A stretch of DNA of 64,000 nt from Pelagibius sp. (GCA_028280305.1 JANQMC010000034.1:248001-312000), one strand, 5' to 3'; positions 48,738-59,194 are shown, counted from the stretch's first letter. Made by a program: numbers and translations. The notes: a model not told the origin generated them from the letters alone.

Positions 48738-49724
48738 ATGGACCGCAAGCTCTCCGTCGCACCCATGATGGACTGGACGGACCGCCATGAGCGGGCCTTC
48801 CTGCGCACCATCAGCAAACGCTGCCTGCTCTACACGGAAATGGTGACCACCGGCGCCATTCTGCACGGCGACCGGGACCGGTTTTTGGCCTTTGATGAAA
48901 TTGAGCATCCGGTGGCGCTGCAGCTCGGCGGCTCCGAGCCGGAGGACCTCGCGGCTTGCGCCCGCGAAGGCGCGGCGCGGGGCTATGACGAGATCAACCT
49001 GAATCTCGGCTGCCCCAGCGACCGCGTGCAGCGCGGCCGCTTCGGCGCCTGCCTGATGACCGAGCCGGCCCTGGTGGCGGACTGCGTGGCCGCGATGAGC
49101 GAGAGCGTCGATATCCCGGTAACGGTGAAGACGCGTATCGGCGTCGATGACCAGGATTCCTATGAGGCCCTGCAGACTTTCGTTGAAACCATCGCTGCCG
49201 TCGGTTGCCGTTCCTTCACCATTCATGCCCGCAAAGCCTGGCTGAGCGGCCTCAGCCCCAAGCAGAACCGCGAGGTGCCGCCGCTGCGCTACGACGTGGT
49301 CTATGCACTGAAGCAGGACTTTCCGGACCTGGAGATCATTCTGAACGGCGGCGTGCTGAGCCTGGACGAAGCCGAAGCGCATCTCGCCAAGGTCGATGGG
49401 GTGATGATCGGGCGCGCGGCCTATCAGACGCCATACACTCTGGCGGAAGCGGACAGCCGCATCTTCGGCGAAGCTACCGAACCGCGCGGTCGTGAGCAGA
49501 TCATCGAAGATTTTCTGCCCTACGTCGAAAGGCAGCGCTCTCGCGGCGTGCCGCTAAAGTCCATCACCCGCCACATGCTGGGGCTCTTCAACGGTCTGCC
49601 CGGCGCCCGCGCCTGGCGCCGTCATCTTTCGGAACAGGCGCACCAGCCCGATGCCGGCCCGGAAGTGATTCTGGCGGCCCTGGCCCGCTGGCGGGAAGCC
49701 GGCTCCGGCCGCAGGGCGGCCTAG
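48738..49724 (+). CDS. dusA: tRNA-dihydrouridine(20/20a) synthase DusA
   Basis: A 328-residue FMN enzyme that reduces uridine 20/20a in the tRNA D-loop. It opens KLSVAPMMDWTDRHERAFLR, the DusA-specific N terminus. It contains NLNLGCPSDRVQRGRFGACL with catalytic Cys (near residue 95), the FMN-phosphate region IHARKAWLSGLSPKQNREVPP and LNGGVLSLDEAEAHL, then the C-terminal helical domain. ATG at 48738 is preferred; an in-frame TTG lies three codons earlier and no strong ribosome-binding site decides. It follows oxyR by about 100 bases and is followed by a creatininase-family gene after 10 bases. Confidence 0.95.
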   Translation: MDRKLSVAPMMDWTDRHERAFLRTISKRCLLYTEMVTTGAILHGDRDRFLAFDEIEHPVALQLGGSEPEDLAACAREGAARGYDEINLNLGCPSDRVQRGRFGACLMTEPALVADCVAAMSESVDIPVTVKTRIGVDDQDSYEALQTFVETIAAVGCRSFTIHARKAWLSGLSPKQNREVPPLRYDVVYALKQDFPDLEIILNGGVLSLDEAEAHLAKVDGVMIGRAAYQTPYTLAEADSRIFGEATEPRGREQIIEDFLPYVERQRSRGVPLKSITRHMLGLFNGLPGARAWRRHLSEQAHQPDAGPEVILAALARWREAGSGRRAA

Positions 49725-49734
49725 GGCAGGGCCC

Positions 49735-50481
49735 ATGAAGCTGGCGGAGATGACCTGGCCGGAGGTCGAGACTTACCTGGAGGCATCGCCGGGTATACTT
49801 CTGCCCACCGGCTCGACCGAGCAGCACGGTCCGATCGGGCTGATCGGCACCGATGCGATCTGCGCCCAGGCCGTTGCGGAAGGGGTCGGGGAGACGATGA
49901 ATGCCATCGTCGCTCCGACGCTGGCGTTGACGCCGGCGCCGTTCAATCTCGCTTTTCCGGGCACCATATCGGTCAGCCCGCAGACCTTTACCGCCTTGGT
50001 TCAGGACGTGCTGACGTCCCTGGCGCAGCAGGGCTTCACCCGCATCTACATCGTCAACGGCCATGGCGCCAATATCGCGCCTCTCCGGACGGCGATCGAG
50101 AAGGTTTCCCAGCTTCTCGACGCGCCGCTTGAAGTAAGGTTGCGGTCCTGGTGGGACTATCCGCAGACCGACGCCCTGCGCAAACGTCTCTACGGTGACT
50201 GGGAGGGCATGCACGGTACGCCGAGCGAGGTGGCGATCACCCAGGCCCTGGTGCGTTCGGTCACCGGCGCGGAAGACCCGCCGGAAAAGCTCTCCGCCGA
50301 ATACATCCGCGACCACGCCGGGGATCGCCACGGTGAACCAGCGGAACATCGCCGCCGGTTTCCCGACGGCCGGGTCGGTTCCCACTCCGCCCTGGCGAGC
50401 CCCGAACAGGGTGCGGCTCTGCTGGAAAGCGCTGTGCGTGAAGCCGCTGCTGACTACCGGGTTTTCCTGGAGGAGACTTAG
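49735..50481 (+). CDS. Creatininase-family protein
   Basis: A 248-residue member of the creatininase (creatinine amidohydrolase) family. It has the metal-binding motif LLPTGSTEQHGPIGLIGTD near residue 22, the region FNLAFPGTISVSP, the second metal motif IYIVNGHGANIAPLR near residue 104 and GMHGTPSEVAITQAL. Members include creatininase, MftE and the deformylase ArfB, so the reaction cannot be named. It lies 10 bases downstream of dusA and is probably cotranscribed. It is distant from the cyclic-amide operon. Confidence 0.88.
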   Translation: MKLAEMTWPEVETYLEASPGILLPTGSTEQHGPIGLIGTDAICAQAVAEGVGETMNAIVAPTLALTPAPFNLAFPGTISVSPQTFTALVQDVLTSLAQQGFTRIYIVNGHGANIAPLRTAIEKVSQLLDAPLEVRLRSWWDYPQTDALRKRLYGDWEGMHGTPSEVAITQALVRSVTGAEDPPEKLSAEYIRDHAGDRHGEPAEHRRRFPDGRVGSHSALASPEQGAALLESAVREAAADYRVFLEET

Positions 50482-50578
50482 GCGCCCTTACACCACTTTG
50501 GTATGGAGGTCACCGACGCCCTCGATATGCCCCTCCAACCGCCGTGGATCCAACCGCCCTCAGTCCTCCAGGCGACGG

Positions 50579-51811
50579 TCAGAAGAACCAGGAGAGCCGA
50601 ACCTCCAGGAAAGAGTCGTCTTCGAAGCCGCTCAGAAGATCGTTCGAGTCGATGTTGTCGAAGAGTTGGCCCTCGATTTCCAGATTCAGATTGTCGCTGA
50701 GGCGGCGTTCGAACTCGACAGAGAAGATGCGCTCTTCCTGGTCGAGATCCAGGATGACGCCGGCCAGAAGCTCGGTATCTTCGACGTCGTTGAGCGCCAG
50801 CCGCGTGCCCAGGAAGATATCGTCCTCGAAGGGCGTGGCCGGGGTGCGGTTGTCGCGCCCATCGTGCAGGTATTCCGCCAGCAGACCCAGGTCGGCGTTG
50901 CTCTCGAAGGCGCCGAAGAAAGTGTACTCGAAACCCCCGACGGCGGCGAAGAAACGGTCGCCGTCGTGGCCATCCCGGGTCAGAGCTTCCAGCTTCAGCA
51001 ACCAGGGGCCCGTGGTGTACTGGGCATCCAGGCTTGTTTGATGGATCAGGTCATAACGCTGCCGCAGAAAGGGGTTGCCGTCGGCATCGACGCCGGGGAC
51101 CAGCCGCGGCTCGCGGCTGGTTCCGTAGAAATGGGCCAGGCCGAAATCCCAGTCGCCGATGGTATGGGAATAGCGCAGGGCAAAATCGACGTGCCACTCC
51201 TCGGCGCTTGATTCGTAGGAGGGATCGTCGTCGTCGATGGGCAGGGCGCCACGCAGCCGGGCGTCATCGTCGGGGAAAGTGCGCTCGCGAAAGCCCGGCA
51301 AAACGAAGAAACTCAAGGTGCCCCAATCGCGCAGGAGATTGAGATTGGCCATGGGCTGGCCCAGCTTGTCTTCCTGGTCGGGGCTTTCCACCAGATCGGT
51401 CTGGTTGATGATGTCCACAAGATGCCGGGATTCGGCGACACCCCAGAAGACCTTGCTGATCCCAAGGACGGTGTCCCAGTCATCACCGGCGTGATACCAG
51501 CTTAGCTCCCGGATATCGAAATGGGTCCTGTTCTCGTCATGGGCGTCGAGGCGCAGAAACGGGATGAACGAGAGACGGTCGTTGCGGCGGTTCCAGCGAT
51601 AGCGGAATTCCGGCTGCAGCACCAGCGACGGCGAGATATGGCTGTTCCGCTGTTCGGGAAACTGCGCCTCCTCGGGGAAAATTCGGGTCTCTCCGGCTAC
51701 AAAGCCGGAGAAGTCGAAGCCTTGTGCCGAGACCGGCGCCGCGGCGGCGAGCGCGAATAGCAAAGAGCAGGCGGCGAAGGTCGCCGCCTGCAGAGGCCTG
51801 TTCTGTAGCAT
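50579..51811 (-). CDS. Probable outer-membrane beta-barrel protein
   Basis: A 410-residue protein with a signal peptide (LQAATFAACSLLFALAAAAPVSAQG) and long alternating strands rich in aromatic residues. It ends EVRLSWFF, with the C-terminal Phe typical of barrel proteins. The ATG at 51811 lies two bases after the LolA-like stop; a longer frame is rejected. It is last of a three-gene run: RND transporter, LolA-like carrier, barrel. I cannot place it in a named family with certainty, though DUF1302-type barrels occur in similar neighbourhoods. Confidence 0.8.
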   Translation of the reverse strand: MLQNRPLQAATFAACSLLFALAAAAPVSAQGFDFSGFVAGETRIFPEEAQFPEQRNSHISPSLVLQPEFRYRWNRRNDRLSFIPFLRLDAHDENRTHFDIRELSWYHAGDDWDTVLGISKVFWGVAESRHLVDIINQTDLVESPDQEDKLGQPMANLNLLRDWGTLSFFVLPGFRERTFPDDDARLRGALPIDDDDPSYESSAEEWHVDFALRYSHTIGDWDFGLAHFYGTSREPRLVPGVDADGNPFLRQRYDLIHQTSLDAQYTTGPWLLKLEALTRDGHDGDRFFAAVGGFEYTFFGAFESNADLGLLAEYLHDGRDNRTPATPFEDDIFLGTRLALNDVEDTELLAGVILDLDQEERIFSVEFERRLSDNLNLEIEGQLFDNIDSNDLLSGFEDDSFLEVRLSWFF

Positions 51812-51813
51812 AC

Positions 51814-52656
51814 CTAGCGCAGCCGCTTCAGACGGTTGGGGTTGAAATCGCGCTCGTTCACGCCGACGCGGAACTCCCATTCATCGAAGGTCAGACGCGT
51901 GGACTTGCCGGTCTGATGGTTCACCATGTACTGCTCGTCGGCCCGCCAGTACTGATCGAGATACTGGTTGTACCGGCTGAAGGTGAGGGTCTTCAGCAGG
52001 GAGTCTTTGCGGTCATAAAAATCGATGCGGATCGGCCGGTACTCCTGCTGATCGATCCAGGTGACCTGGCGCACATAGCCGGAGTTCTCGTAGAGGGGAA
52101 AGCGTTCAACAACGAAGCAGTTGAGGCCGGCGGCTGCGTCGCCGCAGGGCTCGTCCCGCAACCAGCGATAGCTGTACTTGTCGACCTCCTGGGACAGCAG
52201 GTCTTCGTAAGCGAATTCGCTGCCGACGAAGGGACCGGACTTGTTGGCCGAAGAGATTCGCTTCACCCGCTTCAACGCCGGCAGGTAGAGCCACTGGTCG
52301 TCGGGATCGAGGATCTTGGTGAAACTCAAGAAGGCCGTACCTTCAATGTCGCGGGGATGGTCGAAGGTGACCAGAGACTTGTCGCCGAGCTCACGTTCCG
52401 GCACTTCCAGCGTCTGGATGCGCAGCTCACGGGTGCTGCTTTGCCCCTGCTTGTTGGTCAGGACCATCTCCAAGGTGGAGTAGGAATCGCCGAAGCCAAG
52501 GTCACGGCGGTCCACCTCCTCGGCAATGGCCAAGCCTTTCTCCTCCGGTGTTTCGCCAAAGGCCGAGGTGCTGGCCGCTGCGAAGATGACCAGCGCCAGA
52601 ACGAAAAGCGACTTGCTACTCTCCAGCTTGAGGAACAGCTTTCGGTGCATCGGCAT
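51814..52656 (-). CDS. LolA-like outer-membrane lipoprotein-sorting protein
   Basis: A 280-residue periplasmic protein with a signal peptide (SSKSLFVLALVIFAAASTSAFGE). Its fold resembles the half-barrel LolA/LppX group, visible in YSTLEMVLTNKQGQSSTRELRIQTLE, WLYLPALKRVKRISSANKSGPF and SEFAYEDLLSQEVDKY. Its start (ATG 52656, GGAG seven bases upstream) overlaps the end of the RND gene by 41 bases, and the barrel gene follows after two bases. Carriers of this type next to MMPL transporters are thought to shuttle lipid or lipoprotein cargo across the periplasm. Confidence 0.85.
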   Translation of the reverse strand: MPMHRKLFLKLESSKSLFVLALVIFAAASTSAFGETPEEKGLAIAEEVDRRDLGFGDSYSTLEMVLTNKQGQSSTRELRIQTLEVPERELGDKSLVTFDHPRDIEGTAFLSFTKILDPDDQWLYLPALKRVKRISSANKSGPFVGSEFAYEDLLSQEVDKYSYRWLRDEPCGDAAAGLNCFVVERFPLYENSGYVRQVTWIDQQEYRPIRIDFYDRKDSLLKTLTFSRYNQYLDQYWRADEQYMVNHQTGKSTRLTFDEWEFRVGVNERDFNPNRLKRLR

Positions 52657-54982
52657 GCTTTTTCTCCTTGTCGATGGCAAGCAAGAGGGGGGGCAGAAGC
52701 AGGAAGTCGGCGACCAGGGCGGCAAAGATGGCCAGGGCGGTCAGCAGACCCAGGCTCTGATTCAGTTCGAAGGCCGAGAGCGCCAGGACCGCAAAGCCCG
52801 CGACCAGAACGGCAGAGGTGACCGAGAGTGCGCGACCAACGGTGGCAAAAGCATAGCGCACGGCGTCTTCCGGGCTGGCACCCTTCTCGCGCCGGGCGCG
52901 CAGATACTTACTGAGGAAATGTACGGAATCGTCGACGATAATGCCCAGGCTGGTGGCAGCGACCACCGAGGAAGCGAGGCCGATCTCGCCGACCAGCAGA
53001 CCCCAGAAGCCGAAGGCCATCACCGCCGGGATGACATTGGGAATGATGCTGAGCAGGCCGATCTTCAGGCTGCGCAGCGCCACGATCAGAGAGAGCGAGA
53101 TCAACACCAGGGCGAAGCCGGTACCGGTCAGCATCGACTTGATGTTGCGCTCGGAGATATAGGCGAACATCACGAAGGGGCTGGTCGCCTCGGTCACCGA
53201 GGCCGGGATGTTTTCGGCGATCCAGGCTTCAGAGTTCTGCTTCAGCACCCGGGCCTCGCGGGTCGTCATGTTTTCAAGGGTGGCCAGAAAGCGCATGGAA
53301 GATTTATCGACGTTGATCTGATTGTTCAGATCCAGGCCGTAGGGCAGGGACATCTCGAAGAGCAGCAGGTACTGCGCCGCCAAGTCGCGCTCATCGGGCA
53401 GGCGATACCAGTCCGGATCGTCGCCGTGCATGTTCTTGTTCAGCCGGCGGAAGATGTCGGTGATCGTCTGCACGTGAACCACGCCGGGCTGTTCGCGCAG
53501 CCATTCGGAAAAGGTATCGACCTTTTCCAGATACTCGGGCTCGCTGATGCCGCCTTCCGCGGCCGCCGGCAGGGAGAACTCGATCTGATAGATCCCCGAA
53601 AGGTTCTCCATCGCGAAGTCGGTGTCGGCGCGAAACTGGATGCTCGGATCGAAATAGTTGACGAATTGATCGTTCAGTTCGATCCGCGGAATCCAAAGCG
53701 CCAGGCCGATGACCAGGGCGGTCATGCCGTAGAACAGCGGCTGGCGCCGCCGCAGCACGAACTCCGCCAGTTTCGCCATCATATCGCTGCGGGCCTCGAC
53801 CTGCTTCTTCACACGAACCGGAACCACGGCCAGAAAAGCGGGGAGGAAGGTGATGGAGTAGATCCAGGCCGCGATCACGCCCATCGCGGTGATGTTGCCC
53901 AGGTCGCGGAACGGCGGCGCGTCGCTGAAGTTCAAAGAGACAAAGCCGATTGCCGTGGTCAGCGACGTCAGGAAGATCGGATGGAAGTTCACCCGAAGAG
54001 ATTCGATGATGGCCTCACGCTTGTCGGCTCCTTGACGCATATTGTGCAGGAAGGTCACCAGCAGGTGAATGCTGTCGGCCACCGCCAGGGTCAGGATGAT
54101 GGTCGGCGCGGTGGAGGAGGGCGGGGTGAGGTTAATCCCGAGCCAGCCGGTCAGGCCCATGGCGGTCCCGGCCGAAAGCCCGATCACCAGGACGGTGACG
54201 ACGGTGCCGGCAATCGACCGCAGGAAGATCAGCAGCCCGGCGATGATGATCCCATACATGATCGGGATCAGGGTCGAGAGGTCGACGAAGCTCGCCTCGC
54301 TGAAGGCATTGTTCAGGGCGACGAGGCCGGTCGTCGCGACGATCACCTCGGGATGTCTGGCGCTGAATTCGTCAATAATCTCCCGGGCGGCGGCAATCGC
54401 TTCGGGCACCTCGCTCTCGCTCTCCCCGGGCAGGGTGAGGGTGACATTCACCCCCGTCGTGCGGGCATCCGGTGAGATGAGGCGGTTGATTAGCAAGGGT
54501 TCGGCAAGGGCGACGTCGCGGATCGCCGAGATCCTCTCCGCAGTCAGGCCGTCACCCTCCGGAACCAGATCCTCTACCGTCAGGTCGTCCCCTTCGGCGT
54601 AGCTGTGCTGAAAGTTGGTGATCGAATCGACCCGGCGCGAGAAGGGAAGCTGCCAGGAAGCCTCGGTCAGTTCCTGGACCGCGACCAGCATCTCCTCGGT
54701 GAAGACCTCCCCTTCCTTGGGCTGCAGCACGAAGAGAATGTTGTCGTCTTTGGTGTAGACCTGCTGCATCGCCTCGAAGGCTTTGAGCTGCGGGTTCTCG
54801 TCGCTGAAAAAGACGCGGTAGTCGGTGGAAAAACCCAGAAACTGGCCGCCGCTGGCGAAGCCGAGAGCGGCTGCGAGGCTGGCGAAGATCACCAGCCAGC
54901 GGAGCCGGATGATCAGCCTCGCGTAGGAAACGATCCAGTTCCCGGAACCGGATTCGGCCACTAAATCCTTGGAATCCGACAT
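52616..54982 (-). CDS. RND-superfamily MMPL-type transporter
   Basis: A 788-residue inner-membrane transporter with two tandem halves. Each has one lone helix (LRWLVIFASLAAALGFASGG; QPLFYGMTALVIGLALWIP), a large periplasmic domain and a five-helix sterol-sensing-like bundle (IPIMYGIIIAGLLIFLRSIAG; MLTGTGFALVLISLSLIVAL). It lacks a membrane-fusion partner of the classic RND drug-pump type. It heads the operon with the LolA-like and barrel genes and is divergent from a TetR regulator. This pattern fits MMPL/HpnN-like lipid exporters. Cargo unknown. Confidence 0.9.
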   Translation of the reverse strand: MSDSKDLVAESGSGNWIVSYARLIIRLRWLVIFASLAAALGFASGGQFLGFSTDYRVFFSDENPQLKAFEAMQQVYTKDDNILFVLQPKEGEVFTEEMLVAVQELTEASWQLPFSRRVDSITNFQHSYAEGDDLTVEDLVPEGDGLTAERISAIRDVALAEPLLINRLISPDARTTGVNVTLTLPGESESEVPEAIAAAREIIDEFSARHPEVIVATTGLVALNNAFSEASFVDLSTLIPIMYGIIIAGLLIFLRSIAGTVVTVLVIGLSAGTAMGLTGWLGINLTPPSSTAPTIILTLAVADSIHLLVTFLHNMRQGADKREAIIESLRVNFHPIFLTSLTTAIGFVSLNFSDAPPFRDLGNITAMGVIAAWIYSITFLPAFLAVVPVRVKKQVEARSDMMAKLAEFVLRRRQPLFYGMTALVIGLALWIPRIELNDQFVNYFDPSIQFRADTDFAMENLSGIYQIEFSLPAAAEGGISEPEYLEKVDTFSEWLREQPGVVHVQTITDIFRRLNKNMHGDDPDWYRLPDERDLAAQYLLLFEMSLPYGLDLNNQINVDKSSMRFLATLENMTTREARVLKQNSEAWIAENIPASVTEATSPFVMFAYISERNIKSMLTGTGFALVLISLSLIVALRSLKIGLLSIIPNVIPAVMAFGFWGLLVGEIGLASSVVAATSLGIIVDDSVHFLSKYLRARREKGASPEDAVRYAFATVGRALSVTSAVLVAGFAVLALSAFELNQSLGLLTALAIFAALVADFLLLPPLLLAIDKEKKHADAPKAVPQAGE

Positions 54983-55045
54983 CTTTGCTGCCCCACTGTC
55001 GCTAATGCCCGGTTGATTGTGCTAGCTTTAGAAGTCTGCTAAATC

Positions 55046-55070
55046 TGTAAACTACACTGTGCAGTTTACA
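55046..55070. promoter_or_regulatory. TetR-type operator
   Basis: Arms TGTAAACT (55046-55053) and AGTTTACA (55063-55070) are perfectly complementary, and the centre CACTGTG is itself symmetric. The 25-base near-perfect palindrome lies between the divergent MMPL and TetR genes, 34 bases before the TetR start. Confidence 0.75.
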
Positions 55071-55103
55071 TAGGAACAAACCCCCACTGTCAAGTGATTG
55101 GTG

Positions 55104-55760
55104 ATGTCGGAAGCGATAACTGGTGACAAGGTCCTGACGGATCAGACCTCGGAAAAGAGCGATTCATCTTCCCCAAAACGCGCGGCGATTGTCTGCGCGG
55201 CGGCAGATCTTTTCCTGCATTCCGGCTATGGCGCCGTCTCGATGGACAACATCGCTGCCGAGGCGGAGGTGTCTAAACGCACGGTCTACAGCCATTTTCC
55301 GGGCAAGGACGTGCTCTTTGCTGCGGTTATGACCAACCACTGCAATCAGGTCTCGGGCATCGACACCTTGCAGCTTGATCCGGAGGCCGAGCCCGAGGTC
55401 GTGCTCAGCGATCTCGGCACGCGCTTCCTGCTGCTCATCACCTCGGAGCAGGCCGTTGCGCTGTTTCGCACCGTGGTGGCGGAGGCCGGGCGTTTCCCGG
55501 AACTGGGACAGACCTTTTACGACTGTGGGCCGACGCGCTGGGTTGCGGCGCTCTCACCCTACCTGGCGGAACAGGACCGTCGCGGGCGTCTCAATGTTCC
55601 GGACGTTGATGCTGCTGCCGCCTTCCTGCTCTATCGCCTGAAGGATCCGCTTCACATGCGCTGCATCCTCGGGGTCCAGGAGACGCCGTCCGACACGGAG
55701 ATCCGCGAGCACGTCGCCGCCGCCGTTGCCGGTTTCCTGAAAATCTACGCGTCAGCCTAG
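55104..55760 (+). CDS. TetR/AcrR-family transcriptional regulator
   Basis: A regulator of about 218 residues. The N-terminal helix-turn-helix is AAADLFLHSGYGAVSMDNIAAEAEVSKRTVYSHFPGKDVLFAAVM (about residues 32-76). The all-helical ligand domain resembles the AefR-like C-terminal group. TTG 55098 and GTG 55101 are in-frame alternatives to the ATG at 55104. It is divergent from the MMPL/LolA-like/barrel operon and the palindrome between them is its likely operator. The inducer is probably a lipid-like or hydrophobic compound, by analogy. Confidence 0.9.
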   Translation: MSEAITGDKVLTDQTSEKSDSSSPKRAAIVCAAADLFLHSGYGAVSMDNIAAEAEVSKRTVYSHFPGKDVLFAAVMTNHCNQVSGIDTLQLDPEAEPEVVLSDLGTRFLLLITSEQAVALFRTVVAEAGRFPELGQTFYDCGPTRWVAALSPYLAEQDRRGRLNVPDVDAAAAFLLYRLKDPLHMRCILGVQETPSDTEIREHVAAAVAGFLKIYASA

Positions 55761-55775
55761 GCTGCAGCCGGAGCC

Positions 55776-56786
<1,011 letters not shown>

Positions 56787-56861
56787 GGCCCGATCATGGC
56801 CGTGAAGCCCTCATCAGCGCCAATCAAATTCACTTGAGGGAGGGAGAGGCCGGGGCGGGTC

Positions 56862-58247
56862 TCAGGTTCTCGAAGCGGCCCGGGTCAGCGCAGGCGTTAG
56901 GGCCAGCATCACCCGGTCGAGGACACCGGCTTGGGCATCAGCATAGGCCTGCGCGGCGTTGGCCAGCGAAAGGCGGGCTTGGGCGTCCGCCAGCAGCCTG
57001 TCGACGGCGGCCTGCAGTTGCTGGGGGTCGGCGACCTGCTGCAGAGCGCCCGCGGCGGTCATACCCTCGGTCATCTCACTGAAATTCGCTGTATGGGGGC
57101 CAGCCAGAACGGCACAGCCAAGCTTTGCCGGCTCCAGCAGATTGTGGCCGCCAATCGGAACCAGGGAACCACCAACGAAAACAATCTCGGCCAAGTGATA
57201 CCAAAGCCCCATTTCACCCATGGTATCGGCCAGATAGATGTCGCCGGAGGGGCTCACCGTTTCGTTGCGGCTGCGCTGGGCGACCGTCAACTGCCGGGCC
57301 TCCAGTGCGGCGCGGATCGCGTCGGCACGGTTGGGATGGCGCGGCACGAGGAGGGTCAGGAGATCAGGAAACCGGGCCTTGAGGGCGTGGTGGATCTGGC
57401 CGGCCATTTCATCCTCGCCGGGATGGGTGGAGGCGGCCAGCCAGAGGGGCCGGTTGCCAAGAGCCGCGCGCAGAGCGGTGAGATCTGTCTGGTTGGCGGC
57501 AAGTGGTGCGGCGGCAGCTTTCAGATCGCCCGGGCAGATGGCGCCGGCCGCCCCCAGGTCCCGCAAGTGCCTCTGGTCGCGCGGCGAGCGCGCCATGACA
57601 AGACTGAACTGCCCGAGCAGTGTTGCGATCAGTGGGCGGAAGCGGCGCCAGGATCGATAGGAGGCTGTCGAGACTCGGCCGTTCAGCAGAATCAGCTCAC
57701 TGCCCGTCTTCGTCGTCGCTGCGATCAGGTTCGGCCAGAATTCCGATTCGACCATCAGGCTGAGCGATGGCCGCCAGTGATCGAGAAAACGCTCCACTGC
57801 TCCGGGTAGGTCAACGGGCACGTATTGATGGATCACGCCGCCGGGCAGGCGTTCGGCCATCAGGCGCGCCGAGGTCACCGTGCCGCTGGTCATCAGCAGG
57901 GAGAATTGCGGCCAGTCGCGCTGCAGCCGCTCGATCAAAGGCAGCAGCGAGACCGCTTCGCCGACACTGGCGGCATGCAGCCACACGACGGCGCCCTTTG
58001 GCCGGGGCAGGGAGGGGGTGCCGAGACGCTCGCCGATGCGCTGAGGGTCTTCGCGGCCGCGGGCGATGCGACGGCGCAAATAGGCGCGGATCAGCGGTAC
58101 GGCGGCTCTGCCCAGAAGACGGTATCCCCCGAAAACCGCGCCCGCGGCGGCCGCTCCGAAGCCGCCCGAGCCCCGGTTTGCAGGCGCCTGCTCTTCGCCG
58201 CCGCTGTCTTGTGTTTGCCCCAATGCCGTTGTTCCCTCGCCGGTCAC
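56862..58247 (-). CDS. waaA: 3-deoxy-D-manno-octulosonic acid transferase WaaA
   Basis: A 461-residue GT-B glycosyltransferase that adds Kdo to lipid A at the cytoplasmic face of the inner membrane. Family stretches are YLRRRIARGREDPQRIGERLG, WLHAASVGEAVSLLPLIERL, MVESEFWPNLIAATTKTGSELILLNGR, LAASTHPGEDE and the C-terminal VFVGGSLVPIGGHNLLEPAKLG. The start is GTG at 58247 overlapping the epimerase stop; it leaves about 40 residues before the normal family start, so a later start is possible. It is last in the leftward glycan operon. Confidence 0.93.
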   Translation of the reverse strand: MTGEGTTALGQTQDSGGEEQAPANRGSGGFGAAAAGAVFGGYRLLGRAAVPLIRAYLRRRIARGREDPQRIGERLGTPSLPRPKGAVVWLHAASVGEAVSLLPLIERLQRDWPQFSLLMTSGTVTSARLMAERLPGGVIHQYVPVDLPGAVERFLDHWRPSLSLMVESEFWPNLIAATTKTGSELILLNGRVSTASYRSWRRFRPLIATLLGQFSLVMARSPRDQRHLRDLGAAGAICPGDLKAAAAPLAANQTDLTALRAALGNRPLWLAASTHPGEDEMAGQIHHALKARFPDLLTLLVPRHPNRADAIRAALEARQLTVAQRSRNETVSPSGDIYLADTMGEMGLWYHLAEIVFVGGSLVPIGGHNLLEPAKLGCAVLAGPHTANFSEMTEGMTAAGALQQVADPQQLQAAVDRLLADAQARLSLANAAQAYADAQAGVLDRVMLALTPALTRAASRT

Positions 58248-59194
58248 GCCTCCGCGGAGGTCGCGAAGCTTGCCTTGAGCCCCTCATCTACACTGAAGGG
58301 TGGGCACCAACCAAGGGCCTTTCGGATGGGTTCGTTGTCGATGGTCAGAGAGCTTGTCAGCGCCGTCACCGCGGCCTCCCGCCCCAGCAGCCGTGCGAGC
58401 GTCTTCAGCAGGCCGACCGGAAAGGGCAGAAGGCGCGGGCTCCTTCCTTTTGCCTGCGCAATATGGCGCACCAGCTCCGGGGTTGAAAGATCGCGCCCGT
58501 CGGATAGCGCAAGCGGTGACGCCGGGGCTTCCGCAACCCTCAGGGCGGCCTCGACGGCGCTGGTCAGGTTGCCGATGTAGAGCAGGCTGCGGCGGTTATC
58601 GATGCCGGCCAGCGGCAGGTGCAGTCCCTTGGCGATCAGGCTCTCCAAGCGGCGGATGTTGCCCGGCGCGCCCGGCCCGTAGATCAGGGGAGGCCGCAGA
58701 ACGACCAAGGATGTCTCCGTTCCCCGCAGGATCTCCGCCAGGGCGGTCTCCGCCTCCCGTTTGCTTTTTTGATAGGGGTTGGCTGTTTCTGCTTGGTTTT
58801 CCGCCACTGCCGCGCCGATGGAACTGACGAGGACGACTCGGCGGACCCCCAGCGCGACAGCCTGCCTTGCCAGGGCGGCCGCTGCGTCGACGTTGGTCTT
58901 GCGAAAGGTGGCCAGGGGGTCAGGGGCGCTTTCTGCCAGCACGTGGACCCGCGCGGCGCAGTGGACGACAGCGTCCACGCCCGCCACGCCGGCGCTCCAA
59001 TCGGTTCCGGCGTCGATTGACCCGGTGACAATCCGTTCGACGCCCTGTGGCAGCGCGGCGGTTTCGTTTCGGGTACTGCCGCGCAACGACCAGCCCCGCG
59101 CCGCCAGGTGGCGGCAGACCGCGGCGCCAACGAAACCGTTGGCGCCGGTCACCAGAGCACGGTCGCCCTTGGGGGGGTGGGTCTTAGCAGACAA
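58244..59194 (-). CDS. NAD-dependent epimerase/dehydratase
   Basis: A 316-residue extended short-chain dehydrogenase acting on nucleotide sugars. It shows the Rossmann motif ALVTGANGFVGAAV (near residue 13), catalytic Ser in VLVSSIGAA, Tyr-x3-Lys in NPYQKSKREAE and RPPLIYGPGAPGNI. The best start is TTG at 59194 with GGAGG five bases upstream; a frame extending to 59239 lacks a ribosome-binding site. It resembles UDP-glucose 4-epimerase-like proteins in O-antigen loci. Its stop overlaps the waaA start by four bases. Confidence 0.88.
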   Translation of the reverse strand: MSAKTHPPKGDRALVTGANGFVGAAVCRHLAARGWSLRGSTRNETAALPQGVERIVTGSIDAGTDWSAGVAGVDAVVHCAARVHVLAESAPDPLATFRKTNVDAAAALARQAVALGVRRVVLVSSIGAAVAENQAETANPYQKSKREAETALAEILRGTETSLVVLRPPLIYGPGAPGNIRRLESLIAKGLHLPLAGIDNRRSLLYIGNLTSAVEAALRVAEAPASPLALSDGRDLSTPELVRHIAQAKGRSPRLLPFPVGLLKTLARLLGREAAVTALTSSLTIDNEPIRKALGWCPPFSVDEGLKASFATSAEA

